64,000 nt of DNA from Parvibaculum sp041688015 (GTDB lineage: Bacteria > Pseudomonadota > Alphaproteobacteria > Parvibaculales > Parvibaculaceae): assembly GCA_041688015.1 (NCBI GenBank), contig JBDNIY010000009.1, forward strand, positions 148,484 to 212,483. The letters are read 5' to 3'. The notes under the pieces are model-generated. The model did not search any database. It saw only the letters and a list, made by a program, of their open reading frames with translations, and was not told the origin of the DNA. The position numbers and the translations under genes are program-made. Shown one piece after another: positions 25,646 to 34,864 of the stretch (positions are counted from its first letter, which is position 1; each line of letters begins with the position of its first letter).

Positions 25646-26956
25646 ATGGAATCCGCCACTCTCGATATCGCTCAGGAAACCCTGAGCCTCAATTCCGTCA
25701 CCCTCCTGATCGTCATTGCGCTGGCTTGTGGCTTTGCCATGGTGCGCCTGCGCCAGCCCGCCATCGTCGGTTACATCTTCGCCGGTGTCGTCATGGGACC
25801 GCATGGCTTCGGGCTCATCCATAGCGCCGAAGGCATCGACTTTTTCGCCGAGCTTGGCTTGTTGTTGCTTCTCTTCATTGTCGGGTTGGAGCTGAGCCTC
25901 CAGTCGTTCAAGCAAGTCTATAAGGTCGCGCTCTTTTGCGCCGTGCTTCAGTCCCTTGTCGCCATCGCGCTCACTTGGATCATCGGCAGCTTGCTCGGTT
26001 GGGGCTTTGAGGCCTCACTGCTGCTCGGCTTCGTGCTGGCTCTGTCGTCCACCGCCGTCGGCATCAAGATGCTGCAAGACATTGGCGAGTTCGACACGCA
26101 AGCAGGCCGCATCACCATGGGCGTGCTGGTGGCCCAAGACCTTCTCATCATCCCCATGCTCGTCGTCGCCCAGTCGCTGGGTCATGGGCCGGGCGCAGGC
26201 CTCAGCTGGATGCTGGGCGTGAAGATGCTCGCCGCCGTCGGCGTGCTGGCCACCGTCGTCATCATCCTGACCAAGCGCAGCAGCCTGCAACTGCCATGGA
26301 GCGACTATCTCAAATCACATAAAGAGCTGGCACCGCTCGCCAACATCGGCTTCTGCTTCGTGCTGGCCGCAGTGTCGGGCTATGTCGGCCTGTCGCCGTC
26401 CTATGGGGCTTTCCTCGCAGGCCTCATCCTCGGTGCCTCCACCGACCGTCGCCCCGCCTTCCATATGGTCGAACCGATCCAGAGCATCATGGTGATGGTA
26501 TTTTTTCTCTCCATCGGTCTACTGATCAATTTAAATTTCGTGTTCACCCATCTCGTCACGGTGCTTGTGCTGGTCTTTGTCGTCCTCGTCGCCAAGACCG
26601 CCACCAACATCACGATCCTCAACATGCTCGGCCAGCCCTGGGAGAGCGCTTTTATCTCTGGCCTTGTCATGGCCCAGATCGGCGAGTTCTCCTTTGCGCT
26701 TGCTAAAGTCGGCCTCGGCTCGGGCGCGCTCGACCGCGACGCCTATCAGCTCGCGCTGTCGGTCATCGCGCTCTCGCTCATCCTCTCGCCCTTCTGGCTT
26801 CTCACCGCGCGCCGCTTCCACGCGCTCGGCCAACTGCCATTGACGGGTCTCAAACCCACGCTAGAAAAAATCTACCCTTCCGCTTTCGCCGCCACCCGCT
26901 GGCTAGGCACCACGCTCCGCCAGGGCCTCTCCCGCCTCCTGCACCGCCCGCATTAG
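25646..26956 (+). CDS. Cation:proton antiporter, CPA2 (KefB-like) type
   Basis: 436 residues from the ATG at 25646; the frame is open to 25478, but that part runs through a repeat element and is not protein-like. Around twelve membrane helices, with QPAIVGYIFAGVVMGPHGFG (~33-52), LGLLLLLFIVGLELSLQSFK (~70-89), LALSSTAVGIKMLQDIGE and GVLVAQDLLIIPML (acidic exchange residues). There is no TrkA-N domain, so it differs from full-length Kef. Inner-membrane K+ or Na+/H+ exchange. Confidence 0.85.
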   Translation: MESATLDIAQETLSLNSVTLLIVIALACGFAMVRLRQPAIVGYIFAGVVMGPHGFGLIHSAEGIDFFAELGLLLLLFIVGLELSLQSFKQVYKVALFCAVLQSLVAIALTWIIGSLLGWGFEASLLLGFVLALSSTAVGIKMLQDIGEFDTQAGRITMGVLVAQDLLIIPMLVVAQSLGHGPGAGLSWMLGVKMLAAVGVLATVVIILTKRSSLQLPWSDYLKSHKELAPLANIGFCFVLAAVSGYVGLSPSYGAFLAGLILGASTDRRPAFHMVEPIQSIMVMVFFLSIGLLINLNFVFTHLVTVLVLVFVVLVAKTATNITILNMLGQPWESAFISGLVMAQIGEFSFALAKVGLGSGALDRDAYQLALSVIALSLILSPFWLLTARRFHALGQLPLTGLKPTLEKIYPSAFAATRWLGTTLRQGLSRLLHRPH

Positions 26957-27092
26957 CCCTCCCCCTTGAGGGGGGAGGGTTGGGACGGGGTGAAGCCCCA
27001 CAACGTGCGGCAAATAGTTTTTCGAAGAAGCACCCCCACCCTCCGCACCTAAGCAGGTGCTCCTCCCTCCCCCCCTGAAGAGGAAGGGCTAA
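26954..27092. repeat. Dispersed repeat family A, copy 7 (long form)
   Basis: Facing CCCTCCCCCTTGAGGGGGGAGGG and CTCCCTCCCCCCCTG cores, with TTTTTCGAAGAAG between, directly after the antiporter stop. Confidence 0.6.
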
Positions 27093-27179
27093 GCATCTTC
27101 AATCTTGGTGATGCCCCCACTGATCCAACCGCCACCCAGCCGCGTAAACCCCCATGACACAGCTTGTCAGGGGATCTGA

Positions 27180-28601
27180 ATGCCCACCATCGTCTGGTTT
27201 CGCCGCGACCTTCGCCTCGCCGACAATCCCGCGCTCGCCGCCGCTTGTGCAGCGGGCGGGGGGGTTCTGCCGCTCTACCTCCTTGATCCCGGCGAACCCC
27301 TCGGCGGGGCGTCGCGCTGGTGGCTACATGAAAGCCTCGACGCGCTGGCCCGCGATTGCGCTCGCCTCGGCGCGCCCCTCATCCTGCGTCAAGGCCCGCC
27401 CGCCAGCGTGCTCAAAACCCTCATCAACCAAACGGGCGCCACGGCTGTTTTCTGGAACCGCTGCTATGAGCCGCAGGCCATCGCGCGCGACCGCGCCATC
27501 AAAGCCGACCTCATCAGCCAAGGCCTCGACGTTCAGTCTTTCAATGGCACCTTGCTCACAGAGCCTTGGGCCATCAAAACGCAGAACGGCGAACCCTACA
27601 AAGTTTTCACGCCTTTCTGGCGCTCGCTTTCAAGCCTCGCGCCGTTCTCGCAGCCCATTCCCGCGCCTGCCGCGCTCACGCCATTGTCCGTACCCACCTC
27701 ATCAGATGACCTTGCCTCATGGGCGCTCCAGCCCAGCGCGCCCGATTGGGCAGGCGGCTTGCGCGCCACATGGCAGCCGGGTGAGCGTGCCGCCGCCACA
27801 CGCCTCGGCGATTTTCTCGACACCGATGTCGCGCGCTATAGCGAGGCCCGCGACCTGATGGCCGAGACAGGCACTTCGCGCCTTGCGCCGCATCTTCATT
27901 GGGGCGAAATTTCACCGCGCCAAGTCTGGGCGGCCAGTGCGCTGTGCGCTGACGCCGAGCCCGCCAAAGCGCCGGGCATCGCCGCCTTCCAGCGCCAATT
28001 GGGCTGGCGCGAATTTTCCGCCCAGCTTCTCTACCATTGGCCCGATCTCACCCACCGCGCGTGGAAACCAGATTTCGAGCGCTTCCCGTGGCGCAATTCA
28101 AAAGCGCATTTCATCGCATGGAAAAAGGGCCAAACCGGCTACCCCATTGTGGACGCCGCCATGCGCGCGCTCTGGGCGACCGGCACCATGCATAATCGCG
28201 CCCGCATGATCACCGCGTCCTTCCTCGTCAAACATCTGCTCGTCGATTGGCGACAGGGCGCTGATTGGTTTGAGGACACGCTGGTCGATGCCGACCTCGC
28301 CAACAACCGCGCCGGTTGGCAATGGGTGGCAGGCTCAGGTGCCGACGCCGCCCCCTATTTTCGCATTTTCAACCCCGTCCTGCAGGGCGAAAAATTTGAT
28401 CCCTCTGGCACCTTCGTCCGCCAATGGGTTCCCGAGATCGTCGGGCTTGATCGCCGCGTCATCCACAAACCTTGGGCAGCCCCCGACCAAGGCCTGTGTG
28501 ACGCAGGCATCAAGCTCGGCGAAACTTACCCCCTGCCGATTGTTGATCACAACTACGCCCGCACCCGCGCCCTTGAAGCACTAGCGGAAATGAAAATCTA
28601 G
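27180..28601 (+). CDS. phrB: Deoxyribodipyrimidine photolyase (class I CPD photolyase)
   Basis: 473 residues. The N-terminal photolyase alpha/beta domain starts MPTIVWFRRDLRLADNPALA, and the FAD-binding helical domain contains LGWREFSAQLLYHWPDLT (~279-296), TGYPIVDAAMRALWATGTMH (~320-339) and the DADLANNRAGWQWVAGSG stretch (~369-386) with the Asn next to flavin N5. Blue-light repair of cyclobutane pyrimidine dimers in DNA. The length fits the family. No obvious ribosome site stands before the ATG at 27180, but an upstream start would not add conserved residues. Confidence 0.9.
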   Translation: MPTIVWFRRDLRLADNPALAAACAAGGGVLPLYLLDPGEPLGGASRWWLHESLDALARDCARLGAPLILRQGPPASVLKTLINQTGATAVFWNRCYEPQAIARDRAIKADLISQGLDVQSFNGTLLTEPWAIKTQNGEPYKVFTPFWRSLSSLAPFSQPIPAPAALTPLSVPTSSDDLASWALQPSAPDWAGGLRATWQPGERAAATRLGDFLDTDVARYSEARDLMAETGTSRLAPHLHWGEISPRQVWAASALCADAEPAKAPGIAAFQRQLGWREFSAQLLYHWPDLTHRAWKPDFERFPWRNSKAHFIAWKKGQTGYPIVDAAMRALWATGTMHNRARMITASFLVKHLLVDWRQGADWFEDTLVDADLANNRAGWQWVAGSGADAAPYFRIFNPVLQGEKFDPSGTFVRQWVPEIVGLDRRVIHKPWAAPDQGLCDAGIKLGETYPLPIVDHNYARTRALEALAEMKI

Positions 28602-28618
28602 TTGGAATGCCGTTTTAA

Positions 28619-28676
28619 CCCTCTCCCTTGAGGGGGGAGGGAGGAGCGCCCCCTTAGGCGCGGAGGGTGGGGGTGA
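28619..28676. repeat. Dispersed repeat family A, copy 8
   Basis: CCCTCTCCCTTGAGGGGGGAGGG then GAGCGCCCCCTTAGGCGC and GGAGGGTGGGGGTG, between the convergent photolyase and methyltransferase genes. Confidence 0.6.
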
Positions 28677-28711
28677 AGCCACACCCACCGAAATTAACAT
28701 TTACAAAACAA

Positions 28712-29476
28712 TCAGCCTACAGACGCATAATACGCATAAAGCGCCAAGCTCGCCGCTACCGTCGCGTTGAGGCTCTCAACCGCGCCGCTCGTCGAGATCG
28801 CCAGCCGCTGCACATCCAGCGCGGCGGGCACACCCAAGCCCTCTTCGCCCAGCACAATCCGCACATCGCGCGGCCAAGTAAATGTGCTCATCTTTATCCC
28901 CGCGCCGTCGAGCGCCACCACAGGTCCATGCACCGTTTCCAATGTGCGCAATGATGGCCCGCGCGCGAATGTCAGCGCCAGTTGCGCGTTCGCGCCTGCC
29001 CGCAATGCCTTGGGGTGATAGGGGTGGGCCGCTTCTTCCATGAGGATAACTTTTGTCGCGCCAAAGGCCGCCGCGCTACGACACACCGCACCCAGATTAT
29101 TTGGGTCGCCCAGCGCCACCATCAGCTCAAGCCCTTGCGGGGGTGAGGATAAGTCGGCGACGGGCGGCGGCTCGGCTTTGCCCACCAGCAGGGGATAATT
29201 TGTCCCCGACGTATCGAGCTTGTCGAATAGCGCGCGCGGCACGCGAAAACGATCGATGTGAGGCGCAATATCAAGCTCGAGACTCTCGGCATGATTAGCC
29301 TCGATTACCTGCAGGAAATGCTCGGAATATCGAGCCAGCGCTTCAGGCACAGATTTGCGGCCCGCGAGGATAAACGCTCCATGTTTTTTGATGCCGCGCC
29401 CGTCGCCCAGATCGTTCCAAATTTTAAACTGGGGATTTTGTGTGCTCTCGATCAGACGCCAGAATGTGCCGCTCAT
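28712..29476 (-). CDS. TrmH/SpoU-family RNA 2'-O-methyltransferase
   Basis: 254 residues. The three SPOUT motifs are present: VALGDPNNLGAVCRSAAAFG (~131-150, Asn and Arg), IVLGEEGLGVPAAL (~207-220) and ISTSGAVESLNATVAASLAL (~228-247) forming the SAM-binding trefoil knot. An N-terminal ~100-residue region resembles the RNA-binding part of TrmH-like enzymes. It methylates a ribose of rRNA or tRNA with SAM; the target nucleotide is unknown. It is next to tRNA-Thr on the same strand. Confidence 0.85.
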   Translation of the reverse strand: MSGTFWRLIESTQNPQFKIWNDLGDGRGIKKHGAFILAGRKSVPEALARYSEHFLQVIEANHAESLELDIAPHIDRFRVPRALFDKLDTSGTNYPLLVGKAEPPPVADLSSPPQGLELMVALGDPNNLGAVCRSAAAFGATKVILMEEAAHPYHPKALRAGANAQLALTFARGPSLRTLETVHGPVVALDGAGIKMSTFTWPRDVRIVLGEEGLGVPAALDVQRLAISTSGAVESLNATVAASLALYAYYASVG

Positions 29477-29512
29477 GATCGACCTCGGGCTTTAGGCTCA
29501 TCTGAGGATAGA

Positions 29513-29587
<75 letters not shown>

Positions 29588-29769
29588 TGCTGCATCGCGG
29601 GTCTTTAGCCTCAAGGACCAGCGGAAGCGGGCGGAAAGTGCCACAGAGGGGGATTTGGCGCAACTATGAAAGCCCGTTCAATCTGCTCTATTATGCAGCT
29701 TTGTTGACGCTTGCCCCGCCATGGTCCATATGCGGAGAAACGCTCACCCTTTACGCCTCGGTGGTTGAA

Positions 29770-29970
29770 ATGTCCGGTCCTGATCGCATCAAGAACAATT
29801 CAGACGACAATAGTACGCGCCGCCCCCACGCTCAGGGTCCCGCCCGCGCCAATCAAGCGCGCGAAGCCCGTCAGGCCGAGGCCCTGCGCGCCAACTTGCG
29901 CAAGCGCAAGACGCAGGCCAAAGCTCAGGCCGCCGAAGGCAAAACGCCCGAAAAAAGCCCAAAATCGTGA
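29770..29970 (+). CDS. Small basic hypothetical protein upstream of murA
   Basis: 66 residues from the ATG at 29770, mostly charged and Ala/Gln rich, with a central basic helix (LRANLRKRKTQAKAQ) near residues 41-55. Short proteins of this kind ending in an RxNLxKRKxQA-like helix are common in alphaproteobacteria just before murA. The charge suggests nucleic acid or membrane contact, but no function is known. The frame is open much further upstream only because it reads through the tRNA. Confidence 0.6.
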   Translation: MSGPDRIKNNSDDNSTRRPHAQGPARANQAREARQAEALRANLRKRKTQAKAQAAEGKTPEKSPKS

Positions 29971-30052
29971 CTCTTTCGGCCTGATTGTCTATATATCCTG
30001 AGGCCGCCCAGATGGCCTATTGCGATCTCACGGGCCACCACTGGACCAATTC

Positions 30053-31339
30053 ATGGACACGATACACATTCGCGGCCAGCACCGTCTGACTGGAACCATC
30101 CCGATCAGTGGCGCCAAAAACGCAGCCCTGCCGCTGATGATTGCGGCCTTGCTGACCGACGAAACGCTGAAACTGACTAATATCCCCCGCCTGACCGATG
30201 TCCGCACGCTGGCTAAACTGCTCGCCGTGCTCGGCACCAAGGTCGAGCGCAGCGAAACCATCAACGGTCATGGCCTTGATGGCGACATCTATGCGTTAAC
30301 CACCCCCGAAATCGTCTCCACCCTCGCGCCTTACGAGATCGTTTCGCAGATCCGCGCGACCTTTTGGGTGCTCGGGCCGCTGCTGGCGCGCTGCCGCACC
30401 GCCAAAGTGTCGCTGCCCGGCGGTTGCGCCATCGGGGCTCGCCCGGTTGATCTCTATCTCAAAGGCCTCCAGAAAATGGGCGCCGAGATCGAACTTGAAG
30501 AAGGTTATGTGCTGGCCAAAGCGCCCGGTGGCCTCAAGGGCGCGGTTATCCGCTCGCCCATGGTATCGGTCGGCGTTACTCACACATTGCTCATGGCCGC
30601 CACCTTGGCCGATGGCGAAACCGTACTCGAAAACGCCGCCCGCGAGCCCGAAATCACTGATCTAGCGCGGTGTCTGTTGGCTATGGGGGCCAAAATCCAA
30701 GGCATCGGTACTTCGACTTTGCGCATCGAAGGCGTCGAAAAGCTCCATGGTGCCACCCATCGTGTTGTCGCCGACCGCATTGAGGCGGGCACCTATGCCA
30801 TTGCCGCTGCGATGACCGGTGGTGACGTCACGCTGGAAGGCGCAGACCCCGAAACCTTTGAGGCTGCGCTGTCCGTTTTGCGCGCCGCAGGGGCCACTGT
30901 TGAACCCCAGCAAGGCCAAATCCGCATTGTCCGCAACGGCGAACGCCTGCAAGCAACCAATGCCGTGACGCAGGTTTTCCCAGGCTTTCCAACCGACTTG
31001 CAAGCCCAGTTCATGGCGCTGATGACCATTGCTCAAGGCGAGAGCGAGATCACCGAGACGATTTTTGAAAACCGCTTCATGCATGTGCAGGAATTGGCCC
31101 GTTTTGGCGCGAATATCTCGCTACATGGCGATAAAGCGTTGGTCCATGGCGTCGAGCGGCTGACCGGTGCGCCGGTGATGGCGTCCGATCTGCGTGCATC
31201 CGCCGCCCTCGTTATTGCGGCTTTGGCCGCAGAAGGTGAAACCACCATCAATCGCGTCTATCATCTGGACCGTGGCTTTGACCGCATGGAAGAAAAGCTC
31301 AGCGCTTGTGGAGCCGAAATTTGGCGCGTGAAGGGCTGA
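30053..31339 (+). CDS. murA: UDP-N-acetylglucosamine 1-carboxyvinyltransferase
   Basis: 428 residues from the ATG at 30053. Start signature DTIHIRGQHRLTGTIPISGAKN with the conserved Lys of GAKNAALP; the catalytic Cys loop is in VSLPGGCAIGARPVDLYLKG (Cys near 119, giving phosphoenolpyruvate adduct and fosfomycin target); DRIEAGTYAIAAAMTGG and FPTDLQAQFMALM follow. First committed step of peptidoglycan synthesis: enolpyruvyl transfer to UDP-GlcNAc. First of a run of co-directional host genes. Confidence 0.95.
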   Translation: MDTIHIRGQHRLTGTIPISGAKNAALPLMIAALLTDETLKLTNIPRLTDVRTLAKLLAVLGTKVERSETINGHGLDGDIYALTTPEIVSTLAPYEIVSQIRATFWVLGPLLARCRTAKVSLPGGCAIGARPVDLYLKGLQKMGAEIELEEGYVLAKAPGGLKGAVIRSPMVSVGVTHTLLMAATLADGETVLENAAREPEITDLARCLLAMGAKIQGIGTSTLRIEGVEKLHGATHRVVADRIEAGTYAIAAAMTGGDVTLEGADPETFEAALSVLRAAGATVEPQQGQIRIVRNGERLQATNAVTQVFPGFPTDLQAQFMALMTIAQGESEITETIFENRFMHVQELARFGANISLHGDKALVHGVERLTGAPVMASDLRASAALVIAALAAEGETTINRVYHLDRGFDRMEEKLSACGAEIWRVKG

Positions 31340-31369
31340 CGGGAACAAGACCCTGATGGGAACAAAATA

Positions 31370-31807
31370 ATGAGCGATTTGCGCCTCAGCGCTGAAGACG
31401 CAAGCGACCTGGAAGTTATCTCAACCTGCTTGCAGGACGCGGTAACGCAGGTGCGCGACTTCGCCTTTCTGCCGCAGGCCCGCCGCTTTGCCATCGTGCT
31501 CAACCGTTTCCGTTGGGAAGACACCGTCAAGAAAGCCACCGGCCAACATGAACGCACCCGCGCGGGCCTCCATTTTGAGAATGTGCTGGGTGCGCGCGCG
31601 CGCAATATCGCGCAGGATCGCCCCGATGGTGTGCTCAATCTTTTGGCTGTGCGCTTTGAAGAACTCAATGCGCCATCAGGCATCGTCACCTTGATCTTTT
31701 CGGGTGATGGTGAGATCAGGCTTGAGGTTGAGGCGCTGGATGCCCATCTTTCAGACCTCGGCCTTGTTTGGGAAACACCCCATATGCCCCAGCATGACGC
31801 CGACTAA
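31370..31807 (+). CDS. DUF2948 family protein
   Basis: 145 residues, matching the DUF2948 family found in alphaproteobacteria between murA and hisD. Recognisable segments are RLSAEDASDLEVISTCLQDA and RRFAIVLNRFRWE, and the ending in LSDLGLVWETPHMPQHD. No enzymatic motif is visible and no function is established. It starts 30 bp after murA, so it is likely in the same transcript. Confidence 0.8.
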   Translation: MSDLRLSAEDASDLEVISTCLQDAVTQVRDFAFLPQARRFAIVLNRFRWEDTVKKATGQHERTRAGLHFENVLGARARNIAQDRPDGVLNLLAVRFEELNAPSGIVTLIFSGDGEIRLEVEALDAHLSDLGLVWETPHMPQHDAD

Positions 31808-31858
31808 TCCCCACCTCATCCGCTTTTAAAGACAATAACGCAGACAAGTAGAAGACCT

Positions 31859-33151
31859 ATGGCCATCCGGTTAGACGCAAGCGATAAGGGCTTTGAAGCC
31901 GCGTTCCAGACGCTGCTCGGCGCCAAACGCGAAGCCTCCGTTGACGTCAACGACGTGGTGACAAAGATCATCGCCGATGTGCGCGCGCGTGGTGACGAGG
32001 CGTTGGTCGAACTCACCAACCGGCTTGATCGCGTCGCTCTGACGCCGCAAACCTTGCGTATCCCCGAGGCTGATCTGGATGCTTCGCTAGCCCAATGTGC
32101 CGCCGTTACGCTAGGTGCCTTGCGCCTCGCAAAATCGCGTATCGAGGCCTATCACGCCCGCCAGAAGCCCGAAGACGCGCGCTGGACGGATGCTTCCGGC
32201 GTTGAACTCGGCCACCGCTGGACCGCGGTTGGCGCCGTCGGCCTCTATGTCCCCGGCGGTACGGCCAATTATCCAAGTTCGGTTCTGATGAATGCCGTAC
32301 CCGCCAAAGTCGCGGGCGTCAAACGCATCGTCATGGTCGTGCCAACACCCGACGACATCGTGAACCCGCTGGTGCTGGCGGCCGCCCGCATCGCCGGTGT
32401 GGACGAAGTGTATCGCGTTGGTGGCGCGCAGGCCGTCGCCGCGCTGGCTTATGGCACAGCCACTATTCGCCCCGTGGACAAGATCGTCGGCCCCGGCAAT
32501 GCCTATGTCGCCGCCGCCAAACGTCAGGTTTTCGGCACAGTCGGCATCGACATGATTGCAGGCCCGTCAGAGATCCTCGTTGTCGCAGACGGGGATAATG
32601 ATCCCGACTGGATCGCTGCCGATCTTCTCTCGCAGGCCGAGCATGATGAAAGCGCCCAGTCGATCCTCATCACCGACGATGCCGCCTTTGCCACCCGCGT
32701 TGAAGAAGCCGTCGCGCGCCAGCTCACCATGCTGCCACGCGAGACGACGGCGGCAAAAAGCTGGGCCGATTATGGTGCCGTGATTGTCGTGAAGGCGCTC
32801 GGTGACGCCGTAGCGCTGGTGGACAGGCTCGCGCCCGAGCATCTCGAAATCGCGTTGGATGATCCCGAACCCATGGCCGCCAAAGTTTCCAATGCAGGTG
32901 CGATTTTCCTAGGCCGCTATACGCCTGAAGCCATTGGAGACTATGTGGCAGGCTCAAACCATGTGCTGCCGACCGCGCGCAGCGCCCGTTTTTCGTCGGG
33001 CCTCAATGTGCTGGATTTCATGAAACGCACCTCCATCGTGCGGTGCGATCCAACATCGCTTGCCATCATCGGCCCCGCTGCCATCGCGCTTGCCACCGCC
33101 GAAGGGCTTGACGCGCATGGCAAATCCGTATCGATCCGGCTCAATAAATAG
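31859..33151 (+). CDS. hisD: Histidinol dehydrogenase
   Basis: 430 residues, full length. Conserved HisD segments: GLYVPGGTANYPSSVLMNAV (~130-149), VYRVGGAQAVAALAYGT, KIVGPGNAYVAAAKRQVFG (NAD site), AGPSEILVVAD, and LSQAEHDESAQSI with the zinc-ligand His. APEHLEIALDDP carries the catalytic Glu-His region. It oxidises L-histidinol in two steps to histidine using NAD and zinc. The typical alphaproteobacterial position is next to UPF0262. Confidence 0.95.
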   Translation: MAIRLDASDKGFEAAFQTLLGAKREASVDVNDVVTKIIADVRARGDEALVELTNRLDRVALTPQTLRIPEADLDASLAQCAAVTLGALRLAKSRIEAYHARQKPEDARWTDASGVELGHRWTAVGAVGLYVPGGTANYPSSVLMNAVPAKVAGVKRIVMVVPTPDDIVNPLVLAAARIAGVDEVYRVGGAQAVAALAYGTATIRPVDKIVGPGNAYVAAAKRQVFGTVGIDMIAGPSEILVVADGDNDPDWIAADLLSQAEHDESAQSILITDDAAFATRVEEAVARQLTMLPRETTAAKSWADYGAVIVVKALGDAVALVDRLAPEHLEIALDDPEPMAAKVSNAGAIFLGRYTPEAIGDYVAGSNHVLPTARSARFSSGLNVLDFMKRTSIVRCDPTSLAIIGPAAIALATAEGLDAHGKSVSIRLNK

Positions 33152-33189
33152 GCCCTGCGCCTCGCCTCTCCCCGGTAAATCGGATTAGA

Positions 33190-33720
33190 GTGGCGCAACC
33201 TGGACGCCCCGCAACAATCGAGCATGTCGCATTGGATACTCTGGAAGGCAAATCACGGTTTCGTATCGCCGAGTTGGTTCTCGACGAACGCACCGTCATG
33301 CGCCGCAGCCCTGATGTCGAGCATGAGCGCAAGGTCGCTATTTTCGATTTGCTGGAGGAAAACAGCTTTGCGCCTTTGGGCAGTGACGGTGGGCCTTATC
33401 TGCTGCATCTCGCCATTGAGGAAAACCGTCTTGTCTTCGATATTCGTCTCGAAAGCGGCGAGGCGCATGGCAAAATTATGCTGTCGCTCTCGCCCTTCCG
33501 CAAAATCATCAAAGATTACTTCCTGATCTGCGAGAGCTACTATGATGCCATCAAGACGGCATCGCCCGCCCAGATCGAGGCTATCGATATGGGGCGGCGC
33601 GGCCTTCACAACGAAGGCTCGGAGCTATTGCGCGAACGTCTAGCGGGCAAGGTCGAGATCGATTTCGGCACGTCCCGGCGGTTGTTTACGCTGATTTGTG
33701 TCTTGCATATCAAGGGTTGA
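33190..33720 (+). CDS. UPF0262 family protein
   Basis: 176 residues from a GTG at 33190. The family signature lies in PDVEHERKVAIFDLLEENSF and PLGSDGGPYLLHLAIEENRL, with FDIR following, then LSPFRKIIKDYFLICESYYD. UPF0262 is conserved in alphaproteobacteria between hisD and the phosphatase gene; its role is not known. It overlaps no neighbour; its stop is 7 bp before the next ATG. Confidence 0.88.
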   Translation: MAQPGRPATIEHVALDTLEGKSRFRIAELVLDERTVMRRSPDVEHERKVAIFDLLEENSFAPLGSDGGPYLLHLAIEENRLVFDIRLESGEAHGKIMLSLSPFRKIIKDYFLICESYYDAIKTASPAQIEAIDMGRRGLHNEGSELLRERLAGKVEIDFGTSRRLFTLICVLHIKG

Positions 33721-33727
33721 GGCATTG

Positions 33728-34198
33728 ATGAGCGTCGATACAACGCGATCAGAACTTATGCCCGGTTCGGTGCTCTTCACCTGCAACCTCAACGCCGTGC
33801 GCTCGCCCATGGCCGAGGCACTGACGAAGCATCTCTATGGCACACGGTTTTTCATCGACAGCGCCGGACTCGAACCTGCCGACCGCGATCCTTTTGCCAT
33901 CGCTGTGATGGATGAAATCGGCATCGACATGAGGCTCGACCATCCGCTCGCCATTGATGCGGTCGATATCGGCAGTTTCGATCTGGTGATCTCGCTGACG
34001 CCCGAAAGCTGTGCCCGCGTCACTGAACTGGCGCACGCGCAGGCCGTCGATGTTGAATTCTGGCCGACACTTGATCCGTTTGCTGCCGGTGAGATCGGCT
34101 CGCGTGAGCAACGCCTCATGGCGTACCGTCGCCTGCGCGATGAACTTCGAGCGCTGATCATCAAGCGCTTTGGGCCATGTGACATCGCCGCACAATAA
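33728..34198 (+). CDS. Low-molecular-weight protein tyrosine phosphatase-like protein
   Basis: 157 residues from the ATG at 33728. The P-loop VLFTCNLNAVRSPMAEAL fits C-x5-R-S (Cys19, Arg25), shared with low-molecular-weight phosphatases and ArsC. FIDSAGLEPADRDPFAIAVM follows. The final Asp loop expected near residue 115 is probably WPTLDPF, where the phosphatase DP motif survives as LDPF. Cytoplasmic phosphatase or arsenate reductase-like activity. In uninterrupted genomes infA follows directly; here island 1 starts about 140 bp downstream. Confidence 0.85.
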   Translation: MSVDTTRSELMPGSVLFTCNLNAVRSPMAEALTKHLYGTRFFIDSAGLEPADRDPFAIAVMDEIGIDMRLDHPLAIDAVDIGSFDLVISLTPESCARVTELAHAQAVDVEFWPTLDPFAAGEIGSREQRLMAYRRLRDELRALIIKRFGPCDIAAQ

Positions 34199-34327
34199 CA
34201 ACGCGACGTTGATTACCTTTCAAAATCAATGGGTTGATGGCATTTGGGTGGGTAGTGCCCTGCGCCCGTAGCGTTTTCACCGCGCATGCCCTTGATTTCG
34301 CGTGGCTTTGTGATCATTCTCCCGCCA

Positions 34328-34341
34328 AATCTCAAAGGAAT
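34328..34341. other. Left attachment site (attL) of island 1
   Basis: AATCTCAAAGGAAT, repeated exactly at 55372-55385 in front of infA; one mismatch later the match goes on for TG. The copy at the right is the infA ribosome binding region, so this left copy is a relic of the infA leader. Confidence 0.7.
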
Positions 34342-34501
34342 ATGTACTTATAGGATAACTAATAACTGATAAATGATCGAATAAATGTTGAAAAATATAG
34401 CTTTTTTCCTTCACTTAATAAGTAATTGAATACGTTATATGAGCGTTTATGTGCTCTATATAACCCATTGATTCTACTCATGTTTCCGTTTGTTCCCGTT
34501 C

Positions 34502-34528
34502 AAGTCGCGCTCATGGGACGCTCGTGGA
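34502..34528. promoter_or_regulatory. Candidate integrase arm site, left
   Basis: AAGTCGCGCTCAT, three bases, then ACGCTCGTGGA; matched by AAGTCGCGCTCAT, three bases, ACGCTCATGGA at 55313-55339. The repeated block near both island ends, inside the att cores, fits secondary binding sites of a tyrosine integrase. Confidence 0.45.
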
Positions 34529-34573
34529 GCGCGCAACTGACCTGTGAGCGCCTTAAACTTGATCTGTGTGGGT

Positions 34574-34671
34574 GATGGGCGATGAGCTACAGGTTCGCAC
34601 TTCCTGCGCTTGCTCTCTCGTGACACTGGGGTACGGCCTTCCGACTAGAGTGCAGGGAGGGGGTAGCTCAT
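34574..34671. other. Structured non-coding region before rep (origin or small RNA)
   Basis: CGATGAGCTAC near 34576-34586 and its exact complement GTAGCTCATCG near 34662-34672 enclose about 75 bases with a further stem (TTCCTGC with GCAGGGA). The fold is a closed multi-stem structure, 190 bp before the rep gene. It could be a replication origin, a single-strand origin or a copy-control RNA. The 666-bp space 34199-34864 holds the relic infA leader (to 34341), an AT-rich stretch, the arm site and this structure; no gene is seen. Confidence 0.45.
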
Positions 34672-34864
34672 CGTTCTACCACCAGCGGCCAAAATGAAGG
34701 AATGGTGAGGGCGTCGGGGGACGTGCGTGGTGTTCAGTTGGTCAAAAAGATGCAGTTTAGGATTTTCTTCTGGACATTAAGTCATTAATGACTTTATAAC
34801 GGTAACATCAACGCGCCGCTTCCGAGTGCCGCCGTCGAATTTGTAGCCGAGAGAAGCCTCTAAA

